From Spirochaetales bacterium (GTDB lineage: Bacteria > Spirochaetota > Spirochaetia > SZUA-6 > DRHE01), in the NCBI GenBank assembly GCA_030604195.1, contig JAUVWI010000010.1:1-64000 (forward strand): a DNA stretch of 64,000 nt, written 5' to 3'. This document shows positions 25,983 through 35,467 of this stretch, piece by piece; positions within the stretch are counted from its first letter, which is position 1, and the number at the start of each line of letters is the position of its first letter. The notes under the pieces are model-generated. The model had not been told where the DNA came from, made no database searches, and worked only from the letters and a program-made list of their open reading frames with translations. Made by a program: the position numbers and the translations under genes.

Positions 25983-28225
25983 TGAGAGCCATAACCGGTA
26001 TTGCTGAATTTATTATCCGCCGGCGAAAGGTTATTATCATTCTCACCATCCTGATTACCATAGTTTCAGCTTTTTTCTTAAAAGATCTTCAGATAAACTC
26101 CGACATCCTGAGTTACCTGCCCAAGGATGACCCCCTTACCAGGCTGAATGATTACCTTAGCGAAGAATACGGCGGCAGCCAGCTGGCAATTATTGCTATT
26201 GAAGCTGAAGAGGTAATGAAGCCGGAGATTATTCGATATATCCATAATTTAACCTCCGAATTTCAACTCATCCCGGGAATTCAGTTTGTAACCAGTCTGA
26301 CCAATGTTCTCGATATAAAGGAGGAAGAGGGCTGGATAATGATCGGCAGATTAATTGATCAGGATAGCCTGCCTGAAAGTGAAGAAGAGCTCCTGTCGCT
26401 TAAGAGTTATCTGCTCTCAAAGGATATGTTTCGCGGACGCCTGCTCTCTCACGATGGCAAGGCCACTATAATAATCTGCCGCTTACAGGAATCGGCGGAT
26501 AAAGCAATTATCGCCGCTGAAATCCGCAGAAGAGTAGATAGCGTAGAGTTCTCCGGTAAGGTATATTTTGCCGGTCTTCCCTTTCAGATGAGTGAGATCA
26601 GCAACCTGGTTTTAAGAGATATAACCGTGCTGGTGCCGCTTTCCGCCCTGTTAATTATCCTTGCGCTTTTAATAAGCTTCCGCTCCGCCCGCGGTATGTT
26701 TCTACCGCTTTCCACCGCCGCTATCGCTATAATCTGGACCTTGAGCTTAATGAGCATCTTAAAGGTCGCTTTCTCCGTTATATCCAATATTATTCCCGTG
26801 GTTCTTTTAGCAGTGGGAAGCGCCTACAGCATCCACGTTCTAAGCAAGTTCAATGAAAAGAATGAAAAGCCCTCTACAGCGCTGAGCAATGTAGCGCTTC
26901 CGGTTATTTTAGCGGCAATAACCACCATGGCCGGTTTCATTGCCTTTGTCTTCAGCTCTTATTTCCACATGATCCGGGATTTCGGTGTTTTTTCCACTCT
27001 CGGCATTTTCTTTACCCTGCTTCTCTCGCTTTTCTTCACACCGGCAGTACTCTCCTATCTGCCGCCTCTTAAAAAACCGCCTGCCCGGAAAAAAGAAATG
27101 CTGAAACAGCTTGCCCAGGCAGTATCACGCCACAGCATTCTAATCCTGGCTTGCGGGCTCCTGCTGGTATTGGTCAGTTTTTTTTACATCTCCAGGGTAG
27201 AGAGAGAAGTGGATATTATTTCCTACTTTAAAAGCAATACGGATATCCGGATGGCTGAGGATCTTATGAAAGATAAATTCGGCGGCTCAACCACCATACA
27301 AATTCTGGCTGCCGGCGACATGCAGGAACCCGGAGTAATCAGAGAAGTCAAGAATATGGAAAACTTCTTAAAAGGCCATGAACACATCCATAATGTTTAT
27401 TCAATAGTAGAAATAATTGAGCAAATGAACTGGGTTATTGACCATTCAAAGGAAATCCCGGACAGCCGCGAGAAAATTGGCAACCTCTGGTTTCTGCTGG
27501 AGGGTGAAGAGGCCATTGAACAACTCGTTAACCAGGATAAAAGCGAAGCTGTAATCAGAGCCACCCTGGGAAACCAGAATTCCCGGGATATCGCTTATAT
27601 AGTACATTCAATTGAGTCTTATCTGGCGGAAAATAGATCAGCTGAAATCGAATTTCAGTTATGCGGCTCCGCTTCTGTTTATCACCGGGTAGATTCAGCA
27701 ATCAAGCAGAGCCAGAGGCAGAGCCTGCTGATTGCCATAGCACTGATATTCCTGGTCAATATTTTTCTCCTCGGTTCCCTGCATGGAGCATTGATCGGTC
27801 TTATCCCTATTGTTTTTACCCTGACAATGCTCTTTGGTTTTATGGGCTTGACCACCATCCCTTTAGATGTGGCTACCGTGCTTATCGGCTCAATCTCTAT
27901 AGGTATAGGTATTGACTATTCCATCCATTTTATCAACCGCTACCGTGAAGAGATGGCCATAAGCGGGAATGCGGAAGAAGCCCTGGCCGTAACCCTGTCA
28001 ACAACGGGCAGGGCCATTGCAACTAATGTGGCAACAGTCTCTTTGGGCTTCATTATCCTGCTCTTCGGCAATTTCATTCCCCTGCAGCGCTTTGGCCTGT
28101 TGATTGTAGTTACTATGATAAGTTCGGGTACAGCAGCTTTGACCCTGCTGCCCGCCGCTCTTCTCCTGAAGCCGCTTCAGCCCAATAAAGGATCAAAGCC
28201 CGGCAATAAAAAACAGAAAAATTGA
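25982..28225 (+). CDS. RND/MMPL-family exporter
   Basis: 747-residue inner-membrane protein with the duplicated RND layout: TM1 near 15-35, a periplasmic domain to about 200, five TMs to about 360, then TM7 near 380, a second periplasmic domain and five TMs to about 735. The sterol-sensing-type SSD segments VLLAVGSAYSIHVLSKF and SISIGIGIDYSIHFINRYREE are present. MMPL-type proteins of this size move lipids or hydrophobic molecules from the inner membrane. It is followed by a LolA-like gene, a pairing typical of lipid-export systems. Confidence 0.85.
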   Translation: MRAITGIAEFIIRRRKVIIILTILITIVSAFFLKDLQINSDILSYLPKDDPLTRLNDYLSEEYGGSQLAIIAIEAEEVMKPEIIRYIHNLTSEFQLIPGIQFVTSLTNVLDIKEEEGWIMIGRLIDQDSLPESEEELLSLKSYLLSKDMFRGRLLSHDGKATIIICRLQESADKAIIAAEIRRRVDSVEFSGKVYFAGLPFQMSEISNLVLRDITVLVPLSALLIILALLISFRSARGMFLPLSTAAIAIIWTLSLMSILKVAFSVISNIIPVVLLAVGSAYSIHVLSKFNEKNEKPSTALSNVALPVILAAITTMAGFIAFVFSSYFHMIRDFGVFSTLGIFFTLLLSLFFTPAVLSYLPPLKKPPARKKEMLKQLAQAVSRHSILILACGLLLVLVSFFYISRVEREVDIISYFKSNTDIRMAEDLMKDKFGGSTTIQILAAGDMQEPGVIREVKNMENFLKGHEHIHNVYSIVEIIEQMNWVIDHSKEIPDSREKIGNLWFLLEGEEAIEQLVNQDKSEAVIRATLGNQNSRDIAYIVHSIESYLAENRSAEIEFQLCGSASVYHRVDSAIKQSQRQSLLIAIALIFLVNIFLLGSLHGALIGLIPIVFTLTMLFGFMGLTTIPLDVATVLIGSISIGIGIDYSIHFINRYREEMAISGNAEEALAVTLSTTGRAIATNVATVSLGFIILLFGNFIPLQRFGLLIVVTMISSGTAALTLLPAALLLKPLQPNKGSKPGNKKQKN

Positions 28226-28240
28226 AAAGGAGTTAAAAAG

Positions 28241-28987
28241 ATGAAATACCAGATCCTTATATTAAGTGTGGCCCTCGTTTTAAGAGGCCCCCTGCCCCTG
28301 TGGAGCCAAACAACGCTCACCGGAGCTGAAGTTATGAGCAGGGTTGATCAGGTAATGAATGCCCCATTAAGCCAGGAATCGGAAACCACCCTGCTCCTTA
28401 TCGATAAAAAAGGAAAAGAGAAGGAACGGGTTATTCACCTGCTGCAGAAGGGCGCCGAATACCGCCTGGTGCGCTTTCTCTCGCCGCCCGATCAGAGGGG
28501 TATCGGTGTGCTTACCCTGCCTGACGATGTAATCTACCTCTATCTGCCGGCCTATAAGAAAGTGCGGCGGATTGCCGGCCATATCAAACATAGCAAATTT
28601 GCCGGAACCGATTTCAGCTATGAAGATATGCAGGCCAAAATATATAGTGAACACTTTTCAGCAACCCTGCTTGAAGATGAGGCAGCTCATTATCTGGTCA
28701 GCCTGACTCCGTTAAATCCCAAAGAGAGTGAATACTCAAAACTGCATGTTCGGGTACTGAAAAGTAATTTCTTTCCCGAAACCATCGAATACTACGATAA
28801 AAAGGGCAAGCTCTATAAAAGAATGACCAGCAGCAGGATCGAAAAAATCCAGGGCTACCTGACGGCCGGAGAAAGAGAGATGATCGATTTGAAGAGCGAA
28901 CACCGGACCAGGATGATTCTTAATAAAGTGCGCTTTGATATCGATCTGGCTGAAAATACCTTTACCAGGCGCTATTTAGAGCAGTAG
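28241..28987 (+). CDS. LolA-like outer-membrane lipoprotein-sorting protein
   Basis: 248 residues. The signal peptide is near residues 1-23 (core ILSVALVL, then LPLWSQ). The mature part has the LolA-like beta-sheet: ETTLLLIDKKGKEKERVI, YRLVRFLSPPDQRGIGVL, VIYLYLPAYKKVRRI. Such periplasmic carriers accompany RND exporters and bind a lipid or acyl cargo. It has a good ribosome site (AAAAGGAG) and follows the RND gene after 15 bases. Confidence 0.85.
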   Translation: MKYQILILSVALVLRGPLPLWSQTTLTGAEVMSRVDQVMNAPLSQESETTLLLIDKKGKEKERVIHLLQKGAEYRLVRFLSPPDQRGIGVLTLPDDVIYLYLPAYKKVRRIAGHIKHSKFAGTDFSYEDMQAKIYSEHFSATLLEDEAAHYLVSLTPLNPKESEYSKLHVRVLKSNFFPETIEYYDKKGKLYKRMTSSRIEKIQGYLTAGEREMIDLKSEHRTRMILNKVRFDIDLAENTFTRRYLEQ

Positions 28988-29007
28988 TCAATACCACGCA
29001 GTCGAAG

Positions 29008-30094
29008 ATGGAACATGCCAGCATGGTACTGCGATGGAGAGGAAGGATAATGAAAAAAAATTCACTGGCTGATATTTCCCCTATGGAGCTCGATCTGCGC
29101 GAGGCCTACCTGGATCTCCATGCAATCATGCTCCCGGGTCTCGACCTGCGCCTTGGGCGCCAGCGTATTGCCTGGGCGAGAGCGGAAAGTATAAGTATAA
29201 TCGACAACCTGAATCCCGATGACCTGCAAAATCCCTGGGATTACGGGCGTCACCTGGCATCAGATGCGCTAAAGTTTACTTTTTACTGGAACACAGCCAT
29301 TCTTGAGGGTGTATATATACCATTCTTCAAGCCTGCGCGCCTGCCGGAGAGCGAGATATCCGCACTAAGCTCAGCGGGAACCTCCACGTTTATACTTCCC
29401 GGAAATGAGCCTCTGAAAAACGCCATCCTGGGCACAAGGCTCTCTGCTCTGGCAGGGGGTTGGGATCTTTCACTGAGCTATATATTCGGGCGGGACGACC
29501 TGCCCCATCCAACCGCCACTCTGCTTACGGGTATACCCCCTAATCTGGATATTAATCTGACCTTCGAGTATGCCCGGCTGCACATATTCACCGCCGACCT
29601 GGCCGGCGAGATCCTGGGCTGGGGTATCTGGGGGGAGGCGGCTCTCTTCCTGCCCCATGAGGTCACCCTGGTCACCGACAGCACTGCTATAGGCGGCAGT
29701 AGAACCGATGAGCAGATGTCCCCCTATTTCAAGGCGCTCCTGGGTATTGACTATACCCTGCAAAACGGCATATATCAATCTTCAGTATATCCGCGGTTTT
29801 TTCAATGAGAATAATAAAGATGATCTTCATGATTATCTGCTTGCCGCGGTTGAGTGGCGGATTTTGAATAATGCTGTTACTATAGGCCCTGTTGCACTGG
29901 CACTGGAGGCTGCCGACCTCCACCGCCTTAAAGAAAGCTGGGCTGTGGTCTTTAACCCGCAATTTACCCTTTACCCGGTGGATAGCGCTGAAATCGCCCT
30001 GGGGCTGCGCTGGATTGAAGGTAGAAGCGGCACTTCTTTTGCAGAACAGAAGGGGGAAAAGAGCCTTTACTTCAAGACAAAATACACCTTTTAA
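29008..30094 (+). pseudogene. Outer-membrane beta-barrel protein (DUF1302-like), 5'-truncated and frameshifted
   Basis: Two overlapping frames together encode one barrel-like protein. The first (29008 to a stop at 29808) runs MEHASMVLRWRGR...DLRLGRQRIAWA to LGIDYTLQNGIY. The second continues as YINLQYIRGFFNENN near 29774 and ends YFKTKYTF at 30094. The switch falls in an AT run (29771-29776), consistent with loss of one AT unit. There is no signal peptide: the frame starts inside the expected N-terminal strands right behind lolA. Either the gene is decaying, or slippage switches it, or the assembly has an error. With the RND and LolA genes it would make an export system. Confidence 0.65.
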
Positions 30095-30211
30095 AGAAAG
30101 CCGGTCCTATCAGCTCCATAACCACTTTACTTGCTCAATTTTATACCGGCTCAGGTCGATATTTAATCTGCTGATGTCAGTTAAATAGAAAGTCACAGGC
30201 GCTAAAAAGTA

Positions 30212-33200
30212 ATGACCGACAAGAGAAAACACATTAGGGTAGCACATTCAGAGAGGGTCAAATTCATCACCGAAGAGAATGCTTTTTCCGGTAAATCACT
30301 CAACATCAGCAGGAGCGGCATGCAGGTCGTGGTCAACATGCCGGAATCTTATCAGGAAGTGCGCAGTATTACCTTTACCCTTCCCCATTCATCAGAGTCT
30401 ATAGATATCCCCTGCCGGCTGGTCCATACGAAAGGGGACAATGGCGCCCGGGAACAGGTGCTGGGAGTTGAATTCAATTATCAGGCTGAAGCTCAATTAC
30501 TCCTGATTGAAAATTTCATCAGGGAGATCAGAAGCGCTAAGCCTCTTAAAGAATCTGAATTAGAGGACATGCGCCGGCTGCCAAGAGCTATATGCGCCCT
30601 GGCCGGGGCTACCGTTAACCGCGAGGGTCTCAAGGTTATATCCATAGACAATATATCCACCGAGGGACTCCTTATAACCATAGCCGGTCGAGTGAAAACG
30701 TGTGAAGCCCTGGAATTTGAGCTTTTCCTGCCCGGTGACCAGCGCTCCATTATCATAGGCGGCAAGGTGCGTTACCTGGTTGAGAACACTTTCCGCTCCA
30801 CCTCAAGCGCCGGAATATCCTTTACTGCCATAAAAGAAACTGACCGAACCAGAATACGTAATTTTATAGTAACCCAGGCCTCAAGTATGGCCCTGAAAAA
30901 CCTGTACCTTAATCTTGCTTCAGCCCTGACTGAAGAAGAATATAAAATATCCTCACCAAGCCAGATCAACGCCATCTTTGAACTGCTCAGCAGGGAAAGT
31001 TCATTACTGAACATACTCTTTGAAAACAGCCTGAAGATATTTGAACTGCGCCTGACTGCCTGCCATACCCGGCAGGGCAAATTTGTCACCGATGCCAACA
31101 TAGAAATAGAGGGCTCACTCTTCAAGGACTCAGAGCTGATATATTTTTCTTTCTATCTTAACGGCGGCTGCTACTATTTTAAAAGTGAGCTCCTGAAATT
31201 AACCGATCAGAAATTAGTCTTTGCTATCCCCCCCCTGCTCTACCGGTCGGAAAAGCGATCCTACCAGCGGAAGTTACTGGGAGATGAAATCAGGCTATGT
31301 TTCAACCAGGGCACCCCCAACGCCAATTATTTGCAGGCAAAACTTGTAGATATCAGCCGGCGGGGATTCCTCTGTGAGGTGCCGCATACCTCGGCAGTTG
31401 AGCACTCATTGAGATTGGGCCAGCAGGTCCAATATGAACTTGATGAAGTCCTGGAGCTGTCTGACCACGGTGAAGTGCGCCATCTCACCGAGGCTATGGG
31501 TACAGACGGCGCCATGGTTATCCGCATTGGCATTGAAGCCGGCATAAAACGCTTTCCCTATAAATTCAAGAAGTTCGGCAGCCGGGAATGGAACGACCGG
31601 AAGCTTTATGAACGGAATATTCCCCTTCAAACCGGCATAAAGATAATCTCCAGGGCCATAAGCTTTACCAACAAAAGGGGTCAGAAAATAGCCGCCCTGA
31701 TCAATACTACCGGCAACTGCAAAACCGCGCCGGTAATCATTCTGCCCCCGGCATTCGGCAAGAAAAAGGAAACCCTGTCACCCCTGGTCTCTACACTATT
31801 AGCCAATTTTCATAACCTTAACCAGGATATCATTACCATCAGGTATGACGGCATAAACCGCCCAGGTGAGAGCTATAACCAGGAAGGACGGGCCAAAAGG
31901 GGCTATGAAATGCTCCACTACCGCATAAGCCAGGGACTAAACGACCTTGAAACCACCCTGGACTATGTGTATGACAATCCCCATTTTAAGCCTGCAAAAG
32001 TTATATTAATCACCTTCAGCATGTCGGCTCTGGATGCCAGGAGGCTTCTCGCCCGCCGGCATGAGCAGCGGGTTGATTTCTGGATAAGCGTAATGGGCCT
32101 GACCTCTGCCCAGGGGGCTTTAAGCAACATTTTGGGGGGAATGGATATCATCGGCAATTATAAAATGAACATTCCCAATGGCATAAATGGCATGCTTGGC
32201 CACCTTGTGGATATGGACAATCTGGCGGCAGACCTGATAGCCAAGAAATACGCCTTCATTACCGATGCCCGGCTCGACATGTCAAACATCTCAATCCCTG
32301 TTCTCTGGATATATGGGGCCTATGATAAATGGCTCGATATTAATGAAATAAGGGATATCATGTCCATAAAAACCGATGGAGAACGGCATATTATCGAGGT
32401 GCCAACCGGGCATAATCTGCGCTCCAGCGATGACGCGGTAAAAACATTTCAGGTTATCACCTCTGCTGTCTACCGGAATCTCAACAATCGGGAAGTTAAG
32501 GTAGTTGATCCGGATAAAGAGGAGATGCTGCGGTTGATCACCTATGAACGGGAAAGGATCCTCCATGTGCAGGATTTTAAAGTTGAGCAATACTGGAAAG
32601 AATACCTCATCGGCAGCGGCAACAACGTCTATGGTTATGATTTCTACAGGAACATCAAGGATTTCCGGGATTTCTTGTCAGTGGAGGTAAACTTATTAAA
32701 TCCCGTTGATTATGACCATATTGCTGATATGGGCTGCGGCACAGGACTGCTAATTGATAATATGCTCCATAATCTTGTCCGGCAGCGCAGTCCGGTTAAA
32801 AGCCTTAACATAACTGCTGTTGACCTGATACCGGAAGCCCTGGAAAAAACTAAAGAGAAGTATGAAAAGTTATGTAATAGTCATAACTTCCTTAGAGATT
32901 ATAAGCCGGAATATATTGAGATGAATCTTGAACCCAACCGCCTGATCCCTGTCAAGGAGTTCCTTGCTGACACCTCTCTTGATCTGGAATTCTTAAGAGG
33001 CCGGGTGGAGGGATTGAAAAACAGAACTTTGGATGAGCTGATCAATAAGAGATCAAAAAAATTGCTCGCTCTGCTGCGCGGAGATCTACCGGCTGAACCG
33101 GAACTTGAGCAGCTGAAAAAGATGCTTACCGCAGAGGAGTACGGCACAGTCATTGATTTTAACCGTGCCGTCCGCTTCCTAAAGAGAGAGCTGACTTACA

Positions 33201-33778
33201 GCGATCTCAAAACCCCGGCTTTGAAGATGCTCGGAAAAACATCAGTAACAACCCTGGATACCCGGCAATATTCACACCTGCGCACAGGCAATCTTTGCTT
33301 TAAAACTTTGAACTTCGGCAATCACGGATTAAAGGTTAACCTCGATTTCCCGGATCAACTTTTTAATAAAATAGCAGCCAGTCTTTTTATTTCCTACATC
33401 TTCAATGCAGACTATCTGATGAATGAATTCTTCCGCATCCTGCGGCCCGGCGGCGCCCTTCTGGTGTCATCAATGAAACCGGACAGTGATATCTCCATTA
33501 TTTTTACCGACTATATAAAAAGGATCAGGAATCTCGAGTTGCAGGACACGGATATTCAGAGCCTCGATTTGAATTTAACCGGCGCCAGGCTCATGCTCAA
33601 TGAGGCAGCCGCGCTCTTTGAGCTTGAAGAAGAGGGCTACTTCAAATTTTACAGCGAAGAGGAATTGATTCTCTTATTTGCAGGAGCGGGATTTACAGAT
33701 ATAATGGTAAACCACTCTCTGGGCAATCCGCCCCAGGCGGTAATTGTTACCGGTATAAAAAAAGAGGCTTCAGGTTGA
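30212..33778 (+). CDS. Triple-PilZ / LuxD-like acyl hydrolase / methyltransferase fusion protein
   Basis: 1188 residues, cytoplasmic by composition. Three PilZ c-di-GMP-binding domains each carry both motifs: R5xxxR9 with N31-S33-G36; R121xxxR125 with N147-S149-G152; R349xxxR353 with D380-S382-G385. Residues about 225-345 form a YcgR-N-like region. Residues 505-760 are an alpha/beta hydrolase like LuxD acyltransferase: nucleophile Ser603 in FSMSALDARR, acid D705 in YGAYDKWLD, base H734 in TGHNL. Residues 830-1185 are a methyltransferase: motif I ADMGCGTGLLID at 838-849, acid D871, and FRILRPGGALL at 1074-1084, with a helical insert between about 900 and 1035. It opens a five-gene operon and starts 117 bases after the barrel gene. 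Confidence 0.85.
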   Translation: MTDKRKHIRVAHSERVKFITEENAFSGKSLNISRSGMQVVVNMPESYQEVRSITFTLPHSSESIDIPCRLVHTKGDNGAREQVLGVEFNYQAEAQLLLIENFIREIRSAKPLKESELEDMRRLPRAICALAGATVNREGLKVISIDNISTEGLLITIAGRVKTCEALEFELFLPGDQRSIIIGGKVRYLVENTFRSTSSAGISFTAIKETDRTRIRNFIVTQASSMALKNLYLNLASALTEEEYKISSPSQINAIFELLSRESSLLNILFENSLKIFELRLTACHTRQGKFVTDANIEIEGSLFKDSELIYFSFYLNGGCYYFKSELLKLTDQKLVFAIPPLLYRSEKRSYQRKLLGDEIRLCFNQGTPNANYLQAKLVDISRRGFLCEVPHTSAVEHSLRLGQQVQYELDEVLELSDHGEVRHLTEAMGTDGAMVIRIGIEAGIKRFPYKFKKFGSREWNDRKLYERNIPLQTGIKIISRAISFTNKRGQKIAALINTTGNCKTAPVIILPPAFGKKKETLSPLVSTLLANFHNLNQDIITIRYDGINRPGESYNQEGRAKRGYEMLHYRISQGLNDLETTLDYVYDNPHFKPAKVILITFSMSALDARRLLARRHEQRVDFWISVMGLTSAQGALSNILGGMDIIGNYKMNIPNGINGMLGHLVDMDNLAADLIAKKYAFITDARLDMSNISIPVLWIYGAYDKWLDINEIRDIMSIKTDGERHIIEVPTGHNLRSSDDAVKTFQVITSAVYRNLNNREVKVVDPDKEEMLRLITYERERILHVQDFKVEQYWKEYLIGSGNNVYGYDFYRNIKDFRDFLSVEVNLLNPVDYDHIADMGCGTGLLIDNMLHNLVRQRSPVKSLNITAVDLIPEALEKTKEKYEKLCNSHNFLRDYKPEYIEMNLEPNRLIPVKEFLADTSLDLEFLRGRVEGLKNRTLDELINKRSKKLLALLRGDLPAEPELEQLKKMLTAEEYGTVIDFNRAVRFLKRELTYSDLKTPALKMLGKTSVTTLDTRQYSHLRTGNLCFKTLNFGNHGLKVNLDFPDQLFNKIAASLFISYIFNADYLMNEFFRILRPGGALLVSSMKPDSDISIIFTDYIKRIRNLELQDTDIQSLDLNLTGARLMLNEAAALFELEEEGYFKFYSEEELILLFAGAGFTDIMVNHSLGNPPQAVIVTGIKKEASG

Positions 33779-33807
33779 TTTCCCCGCCCCTGGCCGGAAG
33801 GAGGAGC

Positions 33808-35202
33808 ATGACAATAGCTGAAGAAGTACTCAAAGCCTTAGCCGGTTGGGGCAGCCAGCCGGTATTCATTGAGCTTACTCCAAATAAAGCGCCGATTTAT
33901 TTTGACGGCGAAGAGTTCCGGGCCCGGATTGAAGAGACCACCAGGCTTCTTAGAGATCTGGGCATTAGGCAAAGATACCTGGTAACCATTTTCCTGGAAA
34001 ACTCCATTGACTTCGTCTCAATTTTCTTATCTTTGATCAACCTTGGGGCGATTCCTATAGCCCTCAAAATGGATTACCGAAAAATTGAGCTTGACGAGAT
34101 ATTTGCCAATGCCGAACCTCAAGCGATAATAGCTGAGCAATCCCATCTGGCACTTTTAGAACCCTACCTGCCCGGAAGATTGGTTATTGCCAGGTCCGAC
34201 GGACAGTTAATTCTGCGGCAATCGCCGGCTGGCCCACCTTCCCTGGCAGATATCCCTGAAAAAATCGCCTCTATCAACTACACCTACCGCGGCTATGGCT
34301 TTCCCCTGGGCGCTATGATTCCCCACACCCAATATTTAATGGGCGCCCGGGTTCTGCAGGCCGGCCTCAAAGGTAGTACCGGTGAAAGTATGCTGGTTAT
34401 ACTACCCATGCCCCACATTTTTACCCTCATCGGCTGTTTACTGGTTCCCCTCCTTTTCGGTATGACCTCAGTAATAGCCAGAACTGCACATCCCCGGCTG
34501 CTCTTTGATTACGTCCGTAACTATCACATTGATTATATCACCTCAGTACCTGAAATCTATGAATTATTATTGAAATTCCGCCATAAGGAGCCAGCCATAG
34601 ACTCACTTAAGGCTTTTGTGTGCGGAGGAAGTTGCCTCTCTGCAAGCAGTTATGAAAAAATAGTAGGTGCCTTCGATATTGATCTGCTGCATGGCTATGG
34701 CTTGACTGAGTTCACCCCGGTGAGCAGGAATATTCGCGGCAGCGCCAGATCGGGAACAATCGGCCCCCTGTGCAGCGATGTCTGCTGCAGGATTGCTTCA
34801 CCCGACCGTACCGGGGCCGGAGAGATACTATTAAGCACGCCCCACATGGCCAGAGCCTATTATAGACGACCGCAGGAGACTGCCCATGCCTATACTGACA
34901 GCTGGTTTAAAACCGGCGACATCGGCCGCCTTCAGAATGGTCACCTGGTCTTCATTAAGGAGAAAAAAAACACCAGAAAAATAAACGGCAACATCGTGGA
35001 TCTTAATGAGGTAAGAAAAGCCATGCTCATGTACAACCGGACAGCTGATGTTGAGGTCAGCTATAGGGATAACGTACTTTCCGCACAGGTTGTTTTTAAC
35101 CGGGATAACGACTTTGAAAAAGAGGTTAAGGAATTAAGGAACTTTTTAAAGGGAATTATCGCTGTTTATAAAATACCAAAAAATATAATAAGAAAGGATT
35201 AA
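33808..35202 (+). CDS. AMP-dependent ligase-like protein lacking key motifs
   Basis: 464 residues from the ATG at 33808, which has a strong GGAAGGAGG site; the frame is open further upstream into the PilZ gene. The ANL fold is clear: HGYGLTE at 295-301 (A5), WFKTGDIG at 366-373 (A7), and KEKKNTRKINGNIV (A8-like). But the phosphate loop A3, normally YTSGTTGxPKG, reads YTYRGYGFPLG at about 158-168, and the chain ends at YKIPKNIIRKD, just before the A10 Lys. Adenylation may be lost or altered. Followed after four bases by an ACP gene, so it probably works on an acyl-ACP. Confidence 0.8.
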   Translation: MTIAEEVLKALAGWGSQPVFIELTPNKAPIYFDGEEFRARIEETTRLLRDLGIRQRYLVTIFLENSIDFVSIFLSLINLGAIPIALKMDYRKIELDEIFANAEPQAIIAEQSHLALLEPYLPGRLVIARSDGQLILRQSPAGPPSLADIPEKIASINYTYRGYGFPLGAMIPHTQYLMGARVLQAGLKGSTGESMLVILPMPHIFTLIGCLLVPLLFGMTSVIARTAHPRLLFDYVRNYHIDYITSVPEIYELLLKFRHKEPAIDSLKAFVCGGSCLSASSYEKIVGAFDIDLLHGYGLTEFTPVSRNIRGSARSGTIGPLCSDVCCRIASPDRTGAGEILLSTPHMARAYYRRPQETAHAYTDSWFKTGDIGRLQNGHLVFIKEKKNTRKINGNIVDLNEVRKAMLMYNRTADVEVSYRDNVLSAQVVFNRDNDFEKEVKELRNFLKGIIAVYKIPKNIIRKD

Positions 35203-35206
35203 AAGG

Positions 35207-35467
35207 GTGCTCAATAAAGAAAAAATCATAATCGAAATTAAAGAAATTATCTCCCGCATTTCCCGTATCGATGTTTCTGAACTGGAAGAGAACATTGTTA
35301 TACGTAATGAGCTTGGAGTGGACAGCCTGATGGCCATGGAAATAATCGCCACCTGTGAAAAGCAGCTTGAGATCCATATTGATGAGGGAAAGCTCTTTGA
35401 AATTGAAACAATCGGTGATTTTATCAATATGGTAGTAAAGCTTTATGAGCAGAAGCATGGCTCTTAA
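35207..35467 (+). CDS. Acyl carrier protein
   Basis: 86 residues, four-helix ACP fold. The phosphopantetheine site is Ser40 in GVDSLMAMEI, so it needs activation by a PPTase encoded elsewhere. It begins with GTG behind AGAAAGGA. It is distinct from housekeeping AcpP in the flanking residues and is embedded between the ligase-like and radical SAM genes, so it is a dedicated carrier. Its last codons overlap the radical SAM gene. Confidence 0.9.
   Translation: MLNKEKIIIEIKEIISRISRIDVSELEENIVIRNELGVDSLMAMEIIATCEKQLEIHIDEGKLFEIETIGDFINMVVKLYEQKHGS

Noticed and set aside
30095-30211. Possible c-di-GMP riboswitch before the PilZ operon
   Set aside because: The GEMM consensus blocks are not present in this gap.
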